A stretch of DNA of 64,000 nucleotides from Mesorhizobium qingshengii (GTDB lineage Bacteria; Pseudomonadota; Alphaproteobacteria; Rhizobiales; Rhizobiaceae). The notes beneath the pieces were generated by a model, which was not told the DNA's origin, made no database searches, and saw only the letters and a program-made list of their open reading frames with translations. The stretch covers positions 806,001 to 870,000 of the forward strand of contig NZ_JAPFQA010000002.1 in the NCBI RefSeq assembly GCF_027563465.1, in the 5' to 3' direction. A program made the position numbers and the translations under genes. Shown here in pieces: positions 51,083 through 64,000 of the stretch; position 1 is the first letter of the stretch; every line of letters begins with the position of its first letter.

Positions 51083-51083
51083 C

Positions 51084-51832
51084 CTAGAGGAAGCGCATCG
51101 CGTTGCCGATCGCGACGTTGGCCGGCCGATCGACCGTGCAGTAGGCGCCGAGATTGTGCGCGTTGTGGCGAACCAGATTGCGCAGGATCGCCGGGTCGTG
51201 GTCGAAGCCGTCCTGGGCGATGATGGTGAAGCCGCAGCGGCGGCAGGGTTCTGAGATGGTCAACAGCAATTCGCCGATTGCGAGCTTGCGGCCGATCCAT
51301 TCCGTCTCCGGAAACGAGCCCTCCACCGGAGCCATGTCGACGACGATGTTCGGTCGGAAGCGACGCGGGTCGGCGGTCCCCTCCGGATGCAGCGCCTTCA
51401 GCCGCGCCAGCGACGCCGTGGTCAGAAGGTGGATCGGGGCCTTGCGATAGCGTTCCGCCGTCAGCGGGCCGGAATAGCCGGCGGCAGCGTTCTCCCGGCG
51501 AAACGGCCGGATCGAGGCTTCGAAGCCGAGATAGGCCGATACCGACCGATCGCTTTCGGCGCCGGGGGCTGGCAGCCAGTCGCCGCCCGGAACGGCGACT
51601 TCGAGTTCGCGGTTGCGCGTCAGCCGGGTGCGGATGCGCGGCACTTCATGCCATTTCGCATCGCGATCCGGCCGTGCGATCTCATTGTCGGTGGCATCGA
51701 CCAGGCCGAACATGCGGTCGCCCGCGATGCCTTCGACCCCGATCGAGATCGCCTCCAGGCGCTCGCCGGCAAGCGAACTCGCCGGATAGCGCCAGAGCTC
51801 GCTGACAGCGCCCAGCAAAACCTCGTCCCGCA

Positions 51833-51833
<1 letters not shown>
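51084..51833 (-). CDS. MOSC domain protein
   Basis: A 249-residue protein with an N-terminal MOSC_N barrel (VSELWRYPASSLAGERLEAI, GIAGDRMFGLVD) and a C-terminal MOSC domain (IHLLTTASLARLK; a Cys-rich SEPCRRCGFTIIAQDG). MOSC domains handle sulfur transfer or molybdenum-cofactor substrates, as in molybdopterin sulfurase and mARC/YcbX. The start ATG shares its A with the acs stop (TGATG), so translation is coupled to acs. No functional link to acetate use is obvious. Confidence 0.88.
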
Positions 51834-53788
<1,955 letters not shown>

Positions 53789-53813
53789 TTCTTTGCTTTC
53801 CTCCCGAACCAAA

Positions 53814-53836
53814 CCGCCGGCTTGAAACGCCGGCGG
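53814..53836 (-). promoter_or_regulatory. Hairpin in acs leader
   Basis: CCGCCGGC and GCCGGCGG (53814-53821 and 53829-53836) form a perfect 8-bp stem with a 7-nt loop, ending shortly before the GGGAGG ribosome site of acs. There is no U-run; it may stabilise the mRNA or modulate ribosome access. Confidence 0.4.
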
Positions 53837-54093
53837 GGATCACGGCGACGCGGCCGCGAATTCGGCGGCATTATTACCAGTTCCGCCGTAACGGCAACAT
53901 TAGACGTTGGATTCGCGTGGCGGGATGCCGCAGGTGCGTTCTCCGGCGCTGTCAGCACTCGACGAAGCTCGCTGCTAACTGCATGTTTTTGCGCGGAAAA
54001 CCCGCTCCTGATCAGGAAAAATCAATAGACAGTTAAGCAACGGCGCGCACAATCCAGCGTTGGGAGGAAAGGAGAATCAACCTGGGGACCGCC
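53837..54093. other. Divergent acs/usg intergenic region
   Basis: The gap between the acs and usg starts is 305 bp, including the acs leader. The part near 53990-54050 is AT-rich and should hold promoters for both directions, but no clear consensus pair stands out. No gene is supported. Confidence 0.45.
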
Positions 54094-54366
54094 ATGCGCG
54101 ACCATTCCGAAATGGACCTGATGCTCAAAGGCTACGGCTTGACCACGGCCAAGATTCTTTATCATTTCCCCGACCATCCGCATCTGCTGCAGAGCTTCAT
54201 CTGGCAGGATTACGACCTGGCGCCGAAGTTTCCGGTGCTGATCCGGTTCATCGAGTTCTGGAAGGCCAGGCTCGACGGGCCACTGCATTCAGTCAGCTAC
54301 ACGCACCAGAAGCTGATCGCGCCAAACGAATGGCGCAAGGTCGACGGCGAGTTCGTGCTTCATTAG
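54094..54366 (+). CDS. usg: Usg family protein
   Basis: A 90-residue protein conserved in alphaproteobacteria (named from the gene upstream of trpF in Caulobacter). Motifs are LKGYGLTTAKILYHFPDHPHLLQSFIWQDYD (quoted in two parts by function: LKGYGLTTAKILYHFPDH, then LLQSFIWQDYD) and FPVLIRFIEFWK. The function is not known; a role linked to aromatic metabolism was proposed only from position. ATG 54094 is used; GGAG lies further upstream. It is divergent from acs and convergent with the aldo/keto reductase. Confidence 0.88.
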   Translation: MRDHSEMDLMLKGYGLTTAKILYHFPDHPHLLQSFIWQDYDLAPKFPVLIRFIEFWKARLDGPLHSVSYTHQKLIAPNEWRKVDGEFVLH

Positions 54367-54374
54367 GGCGTGCC

Positions 54375-54505
54375 GATATTCAGGTGAGGCCGGCCTGCGA
54401 ATAGCGGCTTTCTGCGCTTCCGGTGCTCACGTACTTCAAGTACGCTCCGCTCCGGTTCTCGGAAGCCACCATTCTCGGCTCAGCCTGACCTGAATCTCAA
54501 CACAC
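54375..54505. repeat. Long palindromic intergenic repeat
   Basis: Outer arms gatattcaggtgaggc (54375 on) and the inverted gcctgacctgaatctc (near 54485-54500) enclose gcgcttccggtgctcacg and acgctccgctccggttctcg, around acttcaagt. The whole 130-bp unit is one imperfect inverted repeat between the convergent usg and aldo/keto reductase genes. Confidence 0.75.
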
Positions 54506-54518
54506 CCTATCGCGTCGA

Positions 54519-55553
54519 TCATACCGCCGGCGGGTTGAGCCGGGCGAAACCTTCCTGGCGGCGATAGGGGAAATACGGGTAGGGCGCGGTGACTTCGCTC
54601 GCAGCGTCGAGTTTACCGATCTGTTCCGGCGTCAACGTCCAGCCGACGGCGCCGAGGTTCTGGCGCAGCTGCTCCTCGTTGCGGGCACCGATGATGACCG
54701 AGGAGACGGTCGGGCGCTGCAGGAGCCAGTTGATGGCGATCTGGGGCACGGTCTTGCCGGTTTCCCCGGCCATCGCGTCAAGGGCATCCATGACCTGGTG
54801 GAGATGCTCGTCGCCGATCGGCGGGCCGAAGCTCGCCGTGTCATGCAGCCGGCTCCTTTCCGGCAAAGGCTGACCGCGGCGTATCTTGCCAGTCAGGCGG
54901 CCCCAGCCGAGCGGGCTCCACACCAGTGCGCCGACGCCCTGGTCGAGGCCAAGCGGCATCAGCTCCCACTCATAGTCGCGACCGACCAGCGAATAGTAGA
55001 CCTGATGCGCGACATAGCGCGGATAGCCGTGCCTGTCGGCCAGCCCAACCGACTTCATCACTTGCCAGCCGGAAAAGTTGGAGACGCCGACATAGCGCAG
55101 CTTACCGGCGCGCACGAGCTCGTCCAGCGTCGACAGCACCTCCTCGATCGGCGTGCCGGCGTCGAAGGCATGCAGCTGCAGCAGGTCGATGTAGTCGGTG
55201 CCGAGACGCTTCAGGGCGTCTTCCACCGATCTGATCAGCCGCGATCGCGACGAGCCGTAGTCGGCCGGCCCGTCGCCCATCGGCAGAGAGGTCTTGGTCG
55301 AGATCAGCACGGCATCGCGGCGGCCCTTGATGGCTTCGCCAAGCACTTGTTCCGAAGCGCCGTTCGAATAAACGTCGGCGGTGTCGAACAGGTTGACGCC
55401 GGCCTCTAGGCAGATGTCGATCAGCCGTCGCGCCTCCCTGGCGTCGCTGTTGCCCCAGGCGCCGAACAGCGGCCCCGAGCCGCCAAAAGTTCCCGCGCCG
55501 AAAGACAGCGCCGGCACTTTCAGGCCCGATGCGCCGAGACGTCGATAGTCCAT
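54519..55553 (-). CDS. Aldo/keto reductase 1
   Basis: A 344-residue NADPH-type aldo/keto reductase. The catalytic Asp and Tyr are in FDTADVYSNGASE (about 55-67), the Lys is in LISTKTSLP, and the His is in LLQLHAFD. RYVGVSNFSGWQ and the C-terminal VSSVIIGARNEEQL (cofactor phosphate site) complete the fold. It reduces unknown aldehydes or ketones. ATG 55553 follows AGGAG; a longer frame overlaps the MFS gene. It lies 64 bp downstream of the MFS gene on the same strand, probably one operon. Confidence 0.9.
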   Translation of the reverse strand: MDYRRLGASGLKVPALSFGAGTFGGSGPLFGAWGNSDAREARRLIDICLEAGVNLFDTADVYSNGASEQVLGEAIKGRRDAVLISTKTSLPMGDGPADYGSSRSRLIRSVEDALKRLGTDYIDLLQLHAFDAGTPIEEVLSTLDELVRAGKLRYVGVSNFSGWQVMKSVGLADRHGYPRYVAHQVYYSLVGRDYEWELMPLGLDQGVGALVWSPLGWGRLTGKIRRGQPLPERSRLHDTASFGPPIGDEHLHQVMDALDAMAGETGKTVPQIAINWLLQRPTVSSVIIGARNEEQLRQNLGAVGWTLTPEQIGKLDAASEVTAPYPYFPYRRQEGFARLNPPAV

Positions 55554-55617
55554 TTTCTGCTCCTGCTGATGTGGAAGGAAGGGATGTCGAAAAGCGGTCT
55601 GGCTTTGCCGGCTGATG

Positions 55618-56799
55618 TCACGACCGGACGGAAGCAGGCGTGCCGAGCGTGGCAGGGCGATCGAGGCGCAGCGCCAGTCCCGCCACGGCGAGTGCGGCAA
55701 GCGGCAGCAGCGCGGCGACCCAGGGGAGCGCGCCAAGGCCGAGTCCACGGGCAATGACCGTGCCACCAAGCCAGGCGCCGGCGGCGTTGCCGAGATTGAA
55801 GGCGGCGATGTTGAAGGACGAGGCGAGGCTCTGGCCGGCACCTTGCGCCTTTTCCAGCACCCACATCTGCAGTGGCGCCACGGTGGCGAAGGCGGCGGCG
55901 CCCAGCAGGCCGACATAGATGACGGCCATGACCTGGCTGTGGATGGCGAAGCTCATGGTTGCCAGCACCAGCGCCAGCACGACGAGACTGCCCAGCACGG
56001 CCGGCACCAGCCAGCGATCCGCGACCTTGCCGCCGGCGAGATTGCCGGCGATGAGGCCGCCACCGAAGACGAGCAGGATCGGCGACACGGCCGCTTCCCC
56101 AAAGCCGCTGATCTCGGTCAGCAACGGGGCGATGTAGGTGAAGACGGCGAACACGCCGGCATAACCGAGCACGGTGGTGGCGAGGCCGAGCAGGACGGGC
56201 GTGCGGCGCAGCACGGCGAAATCGGCGCGCAGGTCGCTCTTTTCAGGTGCCGTCCGGCTGCGCGGCACCAGAGCCAAGATGACGGCGAAGGCCGCCAGGC
56301 CGACCACGGTGACCGCCCAGAAGGTCGCCCGCCAGCCGAAGGCCTGGCCGAGCCAGGTGCCGAAGGGCACGCCGAGGATGTTGGCGATGGTCAGGCCGGT
56401 GAACATCAGGGCGATCGCCGAGGCCTTCTTGTTGGGCGCCACCAGTCCAGTGGCGACGACAGAGCCGACGCCGAAGAAGGTGCCATGGGCAAAGGCGGTG
56501 ATGACGCGGGCGCCCATCAGCGTCCAGTAGTCGGGGGCCAGCGCACAGGCGAGATTGCCAAGCGTGAAGATCGCCATCAGCGCCAGAAGCACGGTCTTGC
56601 GTGGCCAGTTGCCGGTGGCGATGGTCAACAAGGGCGCGCCGATGACGACGCCGAGCGCATAGCCCGAAATGAGCTGGCCGGCGGCCGAGATCGAGACGCC
56701 GAGATCCTTGCTGACATCAAGCAGCAGACCCATGATGACGAATTCGGTGACGCCGATGCCGAAGGCACCGGCGGCGAGGGCGTAGAGAGCTAGAGGCAT
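55618..56799 (-). CDS. MFS efflux transporter, AraJ-like
   Basis: A 393-residue MFS protein with twelve hydrophobic helices. It begins ALYALAAGAFGIGVTEFVIMGLLLDV, a start seen in AraJ/drug-efflux (DHA1) members. Other markers are GNWPRKTVLLAL (loop 2-3) and FAHGTFFGVGSVVA. The substrate is probably a drug, sugar or purine. ATG 56799 is the natural start. It is divergent from a LysR gene, and a LysR-type box lies between. Confidence 0.88.
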   Translation of the reverse strand: MPLALYALAAGAFGIGVTEFVIMGLLLDVSKDLGVSISAAGQLISGYALGVVIGAPLLTIATGNWPRKTVLLALMAIFTLGNLACALAPDYWTLMGARVITAFAHGTFFGVGSVVATGLVAPNKKASAIALMFTGLTIANILGVPFGTWLGQAFGWRATFWAVTVVGLAAFAVILALVPRSRTAPEKSDLRADFAVLRRTPVLLGLATTVLGYAGVFAVFTYIAPLLTEISGFGEAAVSPILLVFGGGLIAGNLAGGKVADRWLVPAVLGSLVVLALVLATMSFAIHSQVMAVIYVGLLGAAAFATVAPLQMWVLEKAQGAGQSLASSFNIAAFNLGNAAGAWLGGTVIARGLGLGALPWVAALLPLAALAVAGLALRLDRPATLGTPASVRS

Positions 56800-56908
56800 G
56801 GCGGTTTCCACTTCGACGACGAAGAGCGCCTTGTGCAAACCCGCGCCCCGACCCGGAAGATCGTGCCGCCGTGCACTGTGAACCAGACTTGCAATGGGCA
56901 CATTTTCC

Positions 56909-56923
56909 GTGAAATAGATTCAC
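56909..56923. promoter_or_regulatory. LysR-type binding site (T-N11-A)
   Basis: GTGAAATAGATTCAC is a 15-bp perfect inverted repeat (GTGAA/TTCAC) with the T-N11-A core of LysR regulators. It ends 2 bp before the LysR ATG at 56926, suited to autoregulation. A further half, CTGTGAA, is at 56876-56882, toward the MFS promoter. Confidence 0.55.
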
Positions 56924-56925
56924 AG

Positions 56926-57834
56926 ATGGCGAGGCCCGACATCAACCGCTCCGGCGAGATCGAAGTGTTCGTGCGCGTCGTCGAGGCGGGCAGCTTTTCC
57001 GCCGCGGCGCGCGCGCTGCGCATGACGCCATCGGCGGTCAGCAAGCTGATCGCGCGGCTGGAGGCCAGGCTTGGCGCACGGCTGGTCAGCCGCTCGACAC
57101 GTCGCCTGCAGCTGACGCCGGAAGGCACCGCGTTCTATGAAAGCGGCCTGCGCATCCTTGCCGACATGGCCGCGGCCGAGCGCGAGGCGGCGGCGGGCGC
57201 GGCGCCGCGCGGGCGGCTGCGCGTCAACACCTACGTGCCATTCGGCGTGCACCGGCTGATCCCGCTTCTGCCGCGCTTCCTCGAACGCTACAGGGAAATC
57301 TCGGTCGATCTGGTGCTGACCGACAGTGTCATCGACCTGATGGCCGAGCGCGCCGATGTCGCCATTCGTGCCGGGCCGCTTGGCGAATCACGACTGGTGG
57401 CGCGCAAGCTCGGGCAAAGCCCGGTGGTGGTCGTTGCCGCGCCCTCATACCTCGAGGCGCATGGCACGCCACGGACACCGGCGGATCTCGACAAGCATAA
57501 CCGCATGGGCTTCGGTTTCGTACGGCATCTCGATGGCTGGCCGTTTCTCGACGCGGCCGGCATTGCCATCATGGTTCCGATCACGGGCAATGCGCTTGTC
57601 AGCGACGGCGAAGCGATGCGGCTGATGACGTTGGCCGGCGTGGGCATCGCCCGGCTGGCGCGCTGGCATGTGGCGGCCGATATCGCGGCCGGCCGGCTGG
57701 TCCCGCTGCTGGAGGCGTTCAATCCGGGCGACGAGGAGGTTACCCACGCCGTCTATGTCGGCCAGGGCCCTCACCTGCCGGCGCGGGTACGTGCCTTTCT
57801 CGATTTTCTTGGCGAGAGCGTGCGGCTGACCTGA
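56926..57834 (+). CDS. LysR family transcriptional regulator
   Basis: A 302-residue regulator. The winged helix is at the N-terminus: IEVFVRVVEAGSFSAAARALR (about 9-29), then MTPSAVSKLIARLEARLGARL. The substrate domain follows from about 90 (GRLRVNTYVPFGVHRLIPLLP). ATG 56926 is preferred over the in-frame ATG at 56833 because the extra part has no family similarity and would contain the operator. It is divergent from the MFS/AKR operon, its likely target, and convergent with a second aldo/keto reductase. Confidence 0.9.
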   Translation: MARPDINRSGEIEVFVRVVEAGSFSAAARALRMTPSAVSKLIARLEARLGARLVSRSTRRLQLTPEGTAFYESGLRILADMAAAEREAAAGAAPRGRLRVNTYVPFGVHRLIPLLPRFLERYREISVDLVLTDSVIDLMAERADVAIRAGPLGESRLVARKLGQSPVVVVAAPSYLEAHGTPRTPADLDKHNRMGFGFVRHLDGWPFLDAAGIAIMVPITGNALVSDGEAMRLMTLAGVGIARLARWHVAADIAAGRLVPLLEAFNPGDEEVTHAVYVGQGPHLPARVRAFLDFLGESVRLT

Positions 57835-57835
57835 G

Positions 57836-57863
57836 ATACCGGGAGCCGACGGGCTCCCGGTAT
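57836..57863. terminator. Perfect hairpin between convergent genes
   Basis: ATACCGGGAGCC (57836-57847) and GGCTCCCGGTAT (57852-57863) form a perfect 12-bp stem with a 4-nt loop, right after the LysR stop and 20 bp before the stop of the convergent aldo/keto reductase. No U-run is present. It probably ends both transcripts. Confidence 0.6.
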
Positions 57864-57882
57864 GGTCGTCATTGGCAGGGCG

Positions 57883-58932
57883 CTATGCCTTCGGCGTGAA
57901 CGGCGCCGGGCGCCGCCCCGCTGCCTGGCGTTCCAGCATCCAGCCGGGATATTCGGACGGCAGTGCACTGACCTCGTCGAGTTTGGCGAGATCGTCCGCG
58001 TCGAGCTTCACTTCAGTGGCGGCAAGGTTCTGTTCGAGCTGCTCCATGCGGCGGGCGCCGATGATGACGCTCATCACGAAAGGTTTGGCCAGCACATAGC
58101 CGAGCGCCACCGTGGCAACGCTCACATCATGCTTTCTGGCGATCTCGCGCATGACGGCGACGGCCGCCCAGGCACGGTCCTCGTTGACCGGCGGGAAGTT
58201 GAAGCTGGCGCGGCGGCCCTCGCCATTGCCCGGCGCGCCGGGGCCGTATTTGCCCGACAGCAGGCCGCCGGCCATCGGCGACCACACCATCAGGCCGAGC
58301 TTTTCCTCGTTGAGCAGCGGCACGATCTCGCGTTCGAGGTCACGCCCGGCGATCGAATAGTAGGACTGGACGGTCTCGAAGCGGGCGAACCCCTTGCGTT
58401 CGGCGATCCCGAGCGCCTTGGCGATGCGCCATGCCGCCCAGTTGGAGACGCCGACATAGCGGACCTTGCCGCTGGCGACCAAGTCGTCCAGCGCCCGCAG
58501 CGTCTCGTCGATCGGCGTCACGATGTCGGTGCCGTGCAGTTGATAGAGATCGATATGGTCGAGCTGCAGCCGTTCAAGGCTGGCGTCGACCGAATCCATG
58601 ATGTGGCCGCGCGAGGAGCCGCGCTGGTTCGGGCCGTCGCCCATGGCGCCATGGACCTTGGTGGCGATGACCACGTTCCGTCTGTCGATGCCGAGATCCC
58701 TGAGCGACTGGCCGAGCAGCCGCTCGGACTCGCCAAAGGAGTAGACATCGGCGGTATCGAAGAAATTGACACCGGCGGCGAGCGAGCGGGCAACGATCTC
58801 GTTGACGCCCTTCTGGTCGAGGCTGGCGATCAGGCCCCATTGGGCATTTTCGCCGGCGGCGCCGAAAGTCATGGTGCCGAGGCAGAGTTCGGAGACGAAC
58901 ATCCCCGTATTTCCAAGCTGGTTGTAACGCAT
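57883..58932 (-). CDS. Aldo/keto reductase 2
   Basis: A 349-residue aldo/keto reductase. Asp and Tyr are in FFDTADVYSFGESE, Lys in VIATKVHG, and His in LYQLHGTD. RYVGVSNWAAWR and MSVIIGARRMEQL are the cofactor-site motifs. It is related to but clearly different from the copy at 54519-55553 and closer to the general stress protein 69/YhdN type. ATG 58932 follows GGAG at 8 nt. It is monocistronic, and convergent with the LysR gene. Confidence 0.9.
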   Translation of the reverse strand: MRYNQLGNTGMFVSELCLGTMTFGAAGENAQWGLIASLDQKGVNEIVARSLAAGVNFFDTADVYSFGESERLLGQSLRDLGIDRRNVVIATKVHGAMGDGPNQRGSSRGHIMDSVDASLERLQLDHIDLYQLHGTDIVTPIDETLRALDDLVASGKVRYVGVSNWAAWRIAKALGIAERKGFARFETVQSYYSIAGRDLEREIVPLLNEEKLGLMVWSPMAGGLLSGKYGPGAPGNGEGRRASFNFPPVNEDRAWAAVAVMREIARKHDVSVATVALGYVLAKPFVMSVIIGARRMEQLEQNLAATEVKLDADDLAKLDEVSALPSEYPGWMLERQAAGRRPAPFTPKA

Positions 58933-59043
58933 GGTGAAGGCTCCAGGAGACTTGTGGATGGCACAAAGCAAATAGGAACGCTACGTTTCGTTTCAACATT
59001 TGGCGCAACGGACTTGCCGGACTGGTCCAAAGCCGGTGGCGTA

Positions 59044-59706
59044 TCAGCGGCTGCCGAAAATCGCCGAACCGACCCTGACACTGGTGGCGCCAAAGGCGAT
59101 CGCCGTCTCGTAGTCGCCCGACATGCCCATCGACAGTTTCGCGACGCCGGCTTCCTTGCCGAGCTTCTCCAGCAAGGCGAAGTGGGGGCCGGGGTTTTCA
59201 TCAGCCGGCGGGATGCACATCAGGCCTTCGATGGCGAGGCCATGGATATCGCGGCAGCGGGCGACGAAGGCCACGGCGTCGCGTGGCTCGATGCCGGCCT
59301 TTTGCGGTTCGGAGCCGGTGTTGACCTGGACATACAGTTCTGGCGCGCGGCCTTGCCGGGCGATCTCCTTGGCGAGTTCGGCGGCGATCTTCTCGCGATC
59401 GACCGTCTCGATGACGTCGAACAGCGCCACCGCCTCTTTCGCCTTGTTCGATTGCAGCGGGCCAATCAGGTGCAACTCGATATCCGGGAATGCCTGCTTC
59501 AGATCAGGCCATTTGCCCTGCGCCTCCTGCACGCGGTTTTCGCCGAAGACGCGCTGGCCGGCCTCGATGACCGGGCTTATGTCGGCTGCATCGAAGGTCT
59601 TGGAGACCGCGACCAGTGTCACCGCGCCGGCTTCGCGACCAGCCTCGCGCTCGGCGGCGGCGATCTTCGCCTTGACCGCGAAAAACTGCTGAACGGCGTC
59701 GCCCAT
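59044..59706 (-). CDS. YggS family PLP homeostasis protein
   Basis: A 220-residue PLP-binding protein (PLPBP/YggS) that buffers pyridoxal phosphate and affects amino-acid balance. The PLP Lys is in VTLVAVSKTFDA (about 33-44). FGENRVQEAQGKW, HLIGPLQSNKAKEA and LSMGMSGDYETAIAFGATSVRVGSAIFG are all family motifs. The last gives the C-terminal phosphate-binding Ser/Thr. ATG 59706 gives the usual length; in-frame ATGs further up (59757, 59946) overlap the leuS promoter zone. Confidence 0.93.
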   Translation of the reverse strand: MGDAVQQFFAVKAKIAAAEREAGREAGAVTLVAVSKTFDAADISPVIEAGQRVFGENRVQEAQGKWPDLKQAFPDIELHLIGPLQSNKAKEAVALFDVIETVDREKIAAELAKEIARQGRAPELYVQVNTGSEPQKAGIEPRDAVAFVARCRDIHGLAIEGLMCIPPADENPGPHFALLEKLGKEAGVAKLSMGMSGDYETAIAFGATSVRVGSAIFGSR

Positions 59707-59860
59707 ATGCAAATCCTGCTGTTTTTGGCCGGCGTTTTTAACCGACGCGATAGCCATATGGTTGACGGGTTTGCCAAACCATGGTGAACACCCGGACCAT
59801 ATCCAATGAACTGCCGAGCCGTCGCCCGCAGTCCGCATGCTTTTAAGTGAAAAACGTCCC

Positions 59861-62471
<2,611 letters not shown>

Positions 62472-62485
<14 letters not shown>

Positions 62486-63053
62486 TCCGGAGAAGACAGA
62501 CGTGAGCCGTGTGCTGCGCCACATCGCGCTTGCCGGCCTGATCGGCTCGCTTGCGCTGGTCTCGGCCTGCACGGTGCGGCCGCTCTATTCGAACGCGCCG
62601 CTGTCCGCCGGCTCGAACACCAGCGCCAATGCCGAGTTGGCGTCGATCGGCATCGAGCCGGTCAAGACGCGGTACGCCCAGCAGGTGCGCAACAATTTGA
62701 TCTTCGGATTTGGACGCGGCGCCGGCGAACCAGCCTCGCCCGCCTATTCGCTTGATCTCAGTGTGACCGAAGCCGTCGAATCCTCGGCACTTGTACAGGT
62801 TGGAACCGATCAGGACGAGCCGACCGCCGGTTCCGTGACACTGACCGGCAGCTACTTGCTGCACGATGCGAAGACCGGGGCGGCGATCGCATCCGGCAAG
62901 CGGTCGATCACTTCGTCCTTCGACAGGCCGCGCCAGGAATTCGCCTCGTACCGGGCGCAGATCGACGCCGAGAATCGCGCCGCGCGCGAACTGGCCGAAG
63001 CGCTGCAGCTGTCCATCGCCCAGGACCTGGTCAGGGCAGGCAAGGCTGGCTAG
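62472..63053 (+). CDS. lptE: LPS-assembly lipoprotein LptE
   Basis: A 193-residue outer-membrane lipoprotein that plugs LptD in LPS export. The signal ends in the lipobox LVSAC (Cys33), followed by TVRPLYS, the usual LptE start (RPLY). The middle and C-terminal parts ([17 protein letters not shown] stretch, then [32 protein letters not shown]-type end) fit the rhizobial family. It starts inside leuS, a 14-base overlap, so the pair is coupled. holA, the usual next gene, does not follow. Confidence 0.85.
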
Positions 63054-63085
63054 CGCGGTCCGTCGTTTCATGGAAACGAGCTAGC
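63047..63085. repeat. Short palindrome after lptE
   Basis: cgtttcatggaaacg (63065-63079), flanked by ctagcgcggt and agctagcgcc, forms an inverted repeat over the lptE stop region. It is related to the cgtttcacggaaacgg core at 43249-43265. It may end lptE transcription. Confidence 0.5.
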
Positions 63086-63320
63086 GCCCCAGGCGTGAAA
63101 TGACGATCGGGCGCCCGAAGCCAGATCGTCCTGCATTGCCGCGAATGCGCTGCCGCACATCCCTTATGGTTCCAGCGAGCAGATCGCGCTGCCGGCGTGA
63201 ATGCCGTGAGACAACGATCCTGACGTCCTGCATATTGCGGCCGGCACTAGCCGCCGGGAAGCAACTGTTAACCACTCGCTCCCTATTGCTCGGCGGACGT
63301 TTCAGAGTGAGTCTTGAGAA

Positions 63321-64000
63321 TGGAATCCAAGCGTTTTCCTCGGGTCAATTCATGGAAGCCAGTTTCGCCCGATGATCCCGAGGCAGAGCGTTTCGACGAC
63401 ACAGGCGACAGGGACAATCAGCGAACTCCTTCAGCCGCGGCAGGCGACCTTGATCGCTTGCCTCACCAGGGTGGCCGGCAGCCTGGCGCGGACCGCGCCG
63501 GCTATTCCGCGCGGATTGTCGCACTCGGCGGCAACAGGCGACCCTATATGGAACCGAAGGGCAGCTCTGCGCCGAACAGCGCCTTTTCGGAAAACGGCGA
63601 CATCGAAAGCCCTGCCTGGCAGGAATATTTCTTCCTCGCGCCCAACGTGCGTTTTACACGCACGCCAGACTATGAGACCAAGAAGCGCCGCCCGCATCGC
63701 GACCACGTTGTCGAGCAAGGCAATCCAGAGACCCTCCCAACGCGGCAAGCAATCGCGCAACCCATTGCGGCCGGGGCATCGTTCGCGCCTTCGCCCTCGG
63801 CATCGCCGGCGCCGGTGAAAAGCCGCAACCCCCATCTGGAGCCAGCCCAGTCCCAGGCCGGCAGTGGAGCCGCCATGCGAAGGTCGCCGCCGCCAGCGGC
63901 GTCCGCTCCGCCGGGGCGTGGCAACGACAAGGCGCGAGGTGCTCCGTCGGCGGCGCCGACGATGGCCGCGACGGGACGGGCATCCGCGCGCACGACCGCC
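63321..64000 (+). CDS. N-terminal part of a large Pro/Ala-rich protein (3' end outside window)
   Basis: From ATG 63321 the frame is open for 226 codons to the window end. Residues 1-75 are polar. A conserved-looking block follows (SPAWQEYFFLAPNVRFTRTP, about 104-123, then DYETKKRRPH), and after that a long disordered Pro/Ala/Ser-rich region. The block resembles what I recall from the N-terminal extension of some rhizobial FtsK-type DNA translocases, but no motor or membrane segment is in view, so this is tentative. No Shine-Dalgarno is clear (TTGAGA lies just before the ATG). The usual neighbour holA is absent. Confidence 0.6.

Overview
The window is high-GC chromosomal DNA of an alphaproteobacterium of the order Hyphomicrobiales (Rhizobiales), most likely Mesorhizobium or a close relative. 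The reasons are the leuS-lptE, htpX-rsmB and heparinase-purH gene blocks, the 180-kDa-class NAD-glutamate dehydrogenase, the usg and DUF1674 proteins, a YggT/DUF167 pair, and several families of rhizobium-type intergenic palindromic repeats. I see no transposase, integrase, phage gene, rRNA operon or CRISPR array. Most of the window reads as stable housekeeping and metabolic DNA, with a few accessory insertions.

Layout. 1-1.4 kb: 3' end of a universal-stress-domain gene, tRNA-Ala(CGC) with its promoter, yggT and DUF167. 1.4-9.1 kb: a divergent carbohydrate-type ABC import locus. RpiR regulator, ATPase and dehydrogenase lie on the minus strand; binding protein, two permeases and an M81/MlrC-type metallohydrolase lie on the plus strand. 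9.1-14.5 kb, minus strand: M3 peptidase, carbonic anhydrase with an NTF2-like protein, and pyridoxal-kinase-like and DUF429 genes. 14.7-17.7 kb: a lemA-TPM-TPM-TPM cluster with a very recent tandem duplication. 17.8-24.2 kb: GNAT, inorganic pyrophosphatase, a TetR/MFS divergent efflux pair, a Tat-exported PhoD phosphatase and small secreted proteins. 24.3-30 kb: typA, DUF1062, an AT-richer phosphoesterase, LysE, YciI and an AhpD-like protein. 30-39 kb: NAD-GDH, a methyltransferase, a UMF1-type transporter and purH. 39-47.8 kb: monooxygenase, heparinase, an AraC/PhyH pair, rsmB-htpX, DUF1674, HAD and transglutaminase-like genes. 48-54.4 kb: a TadG-like protein, a tiny peptide-coding unit, a cyclopropane synthase, acs-MOSC and usg. 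54.5-59 kb: two aldo/keto reductases around a divergent MFS/LysR pair. 59-64 kb: yggS, leuS, lptE and the start of a large gene cut by the window edge.

Several control signals can be read directly. They include a TetR operator pair inside an MFS promoter, an RpiR-type operator, a LysR T-N11-A box, a sigma-32-type promoter at htpX, a possible Pho box at phoD, mutually exclusive hairpins in the typA leader, and a perfect hairpin between the ABC binding protein and its permeases. Six large palindromic repeats all lie between convergent genes.

The most unusual item is a minus-strand unit at 49475-49700. It holds a 23-codon ORF behind a 15-nt Shine-Dalgarno sequence fully complementary to the 16S 3' tail, an internal hairpin, an anti-SD-like element and a strong terminator. 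It may be an undescribed peptide or dual-function small RNA.
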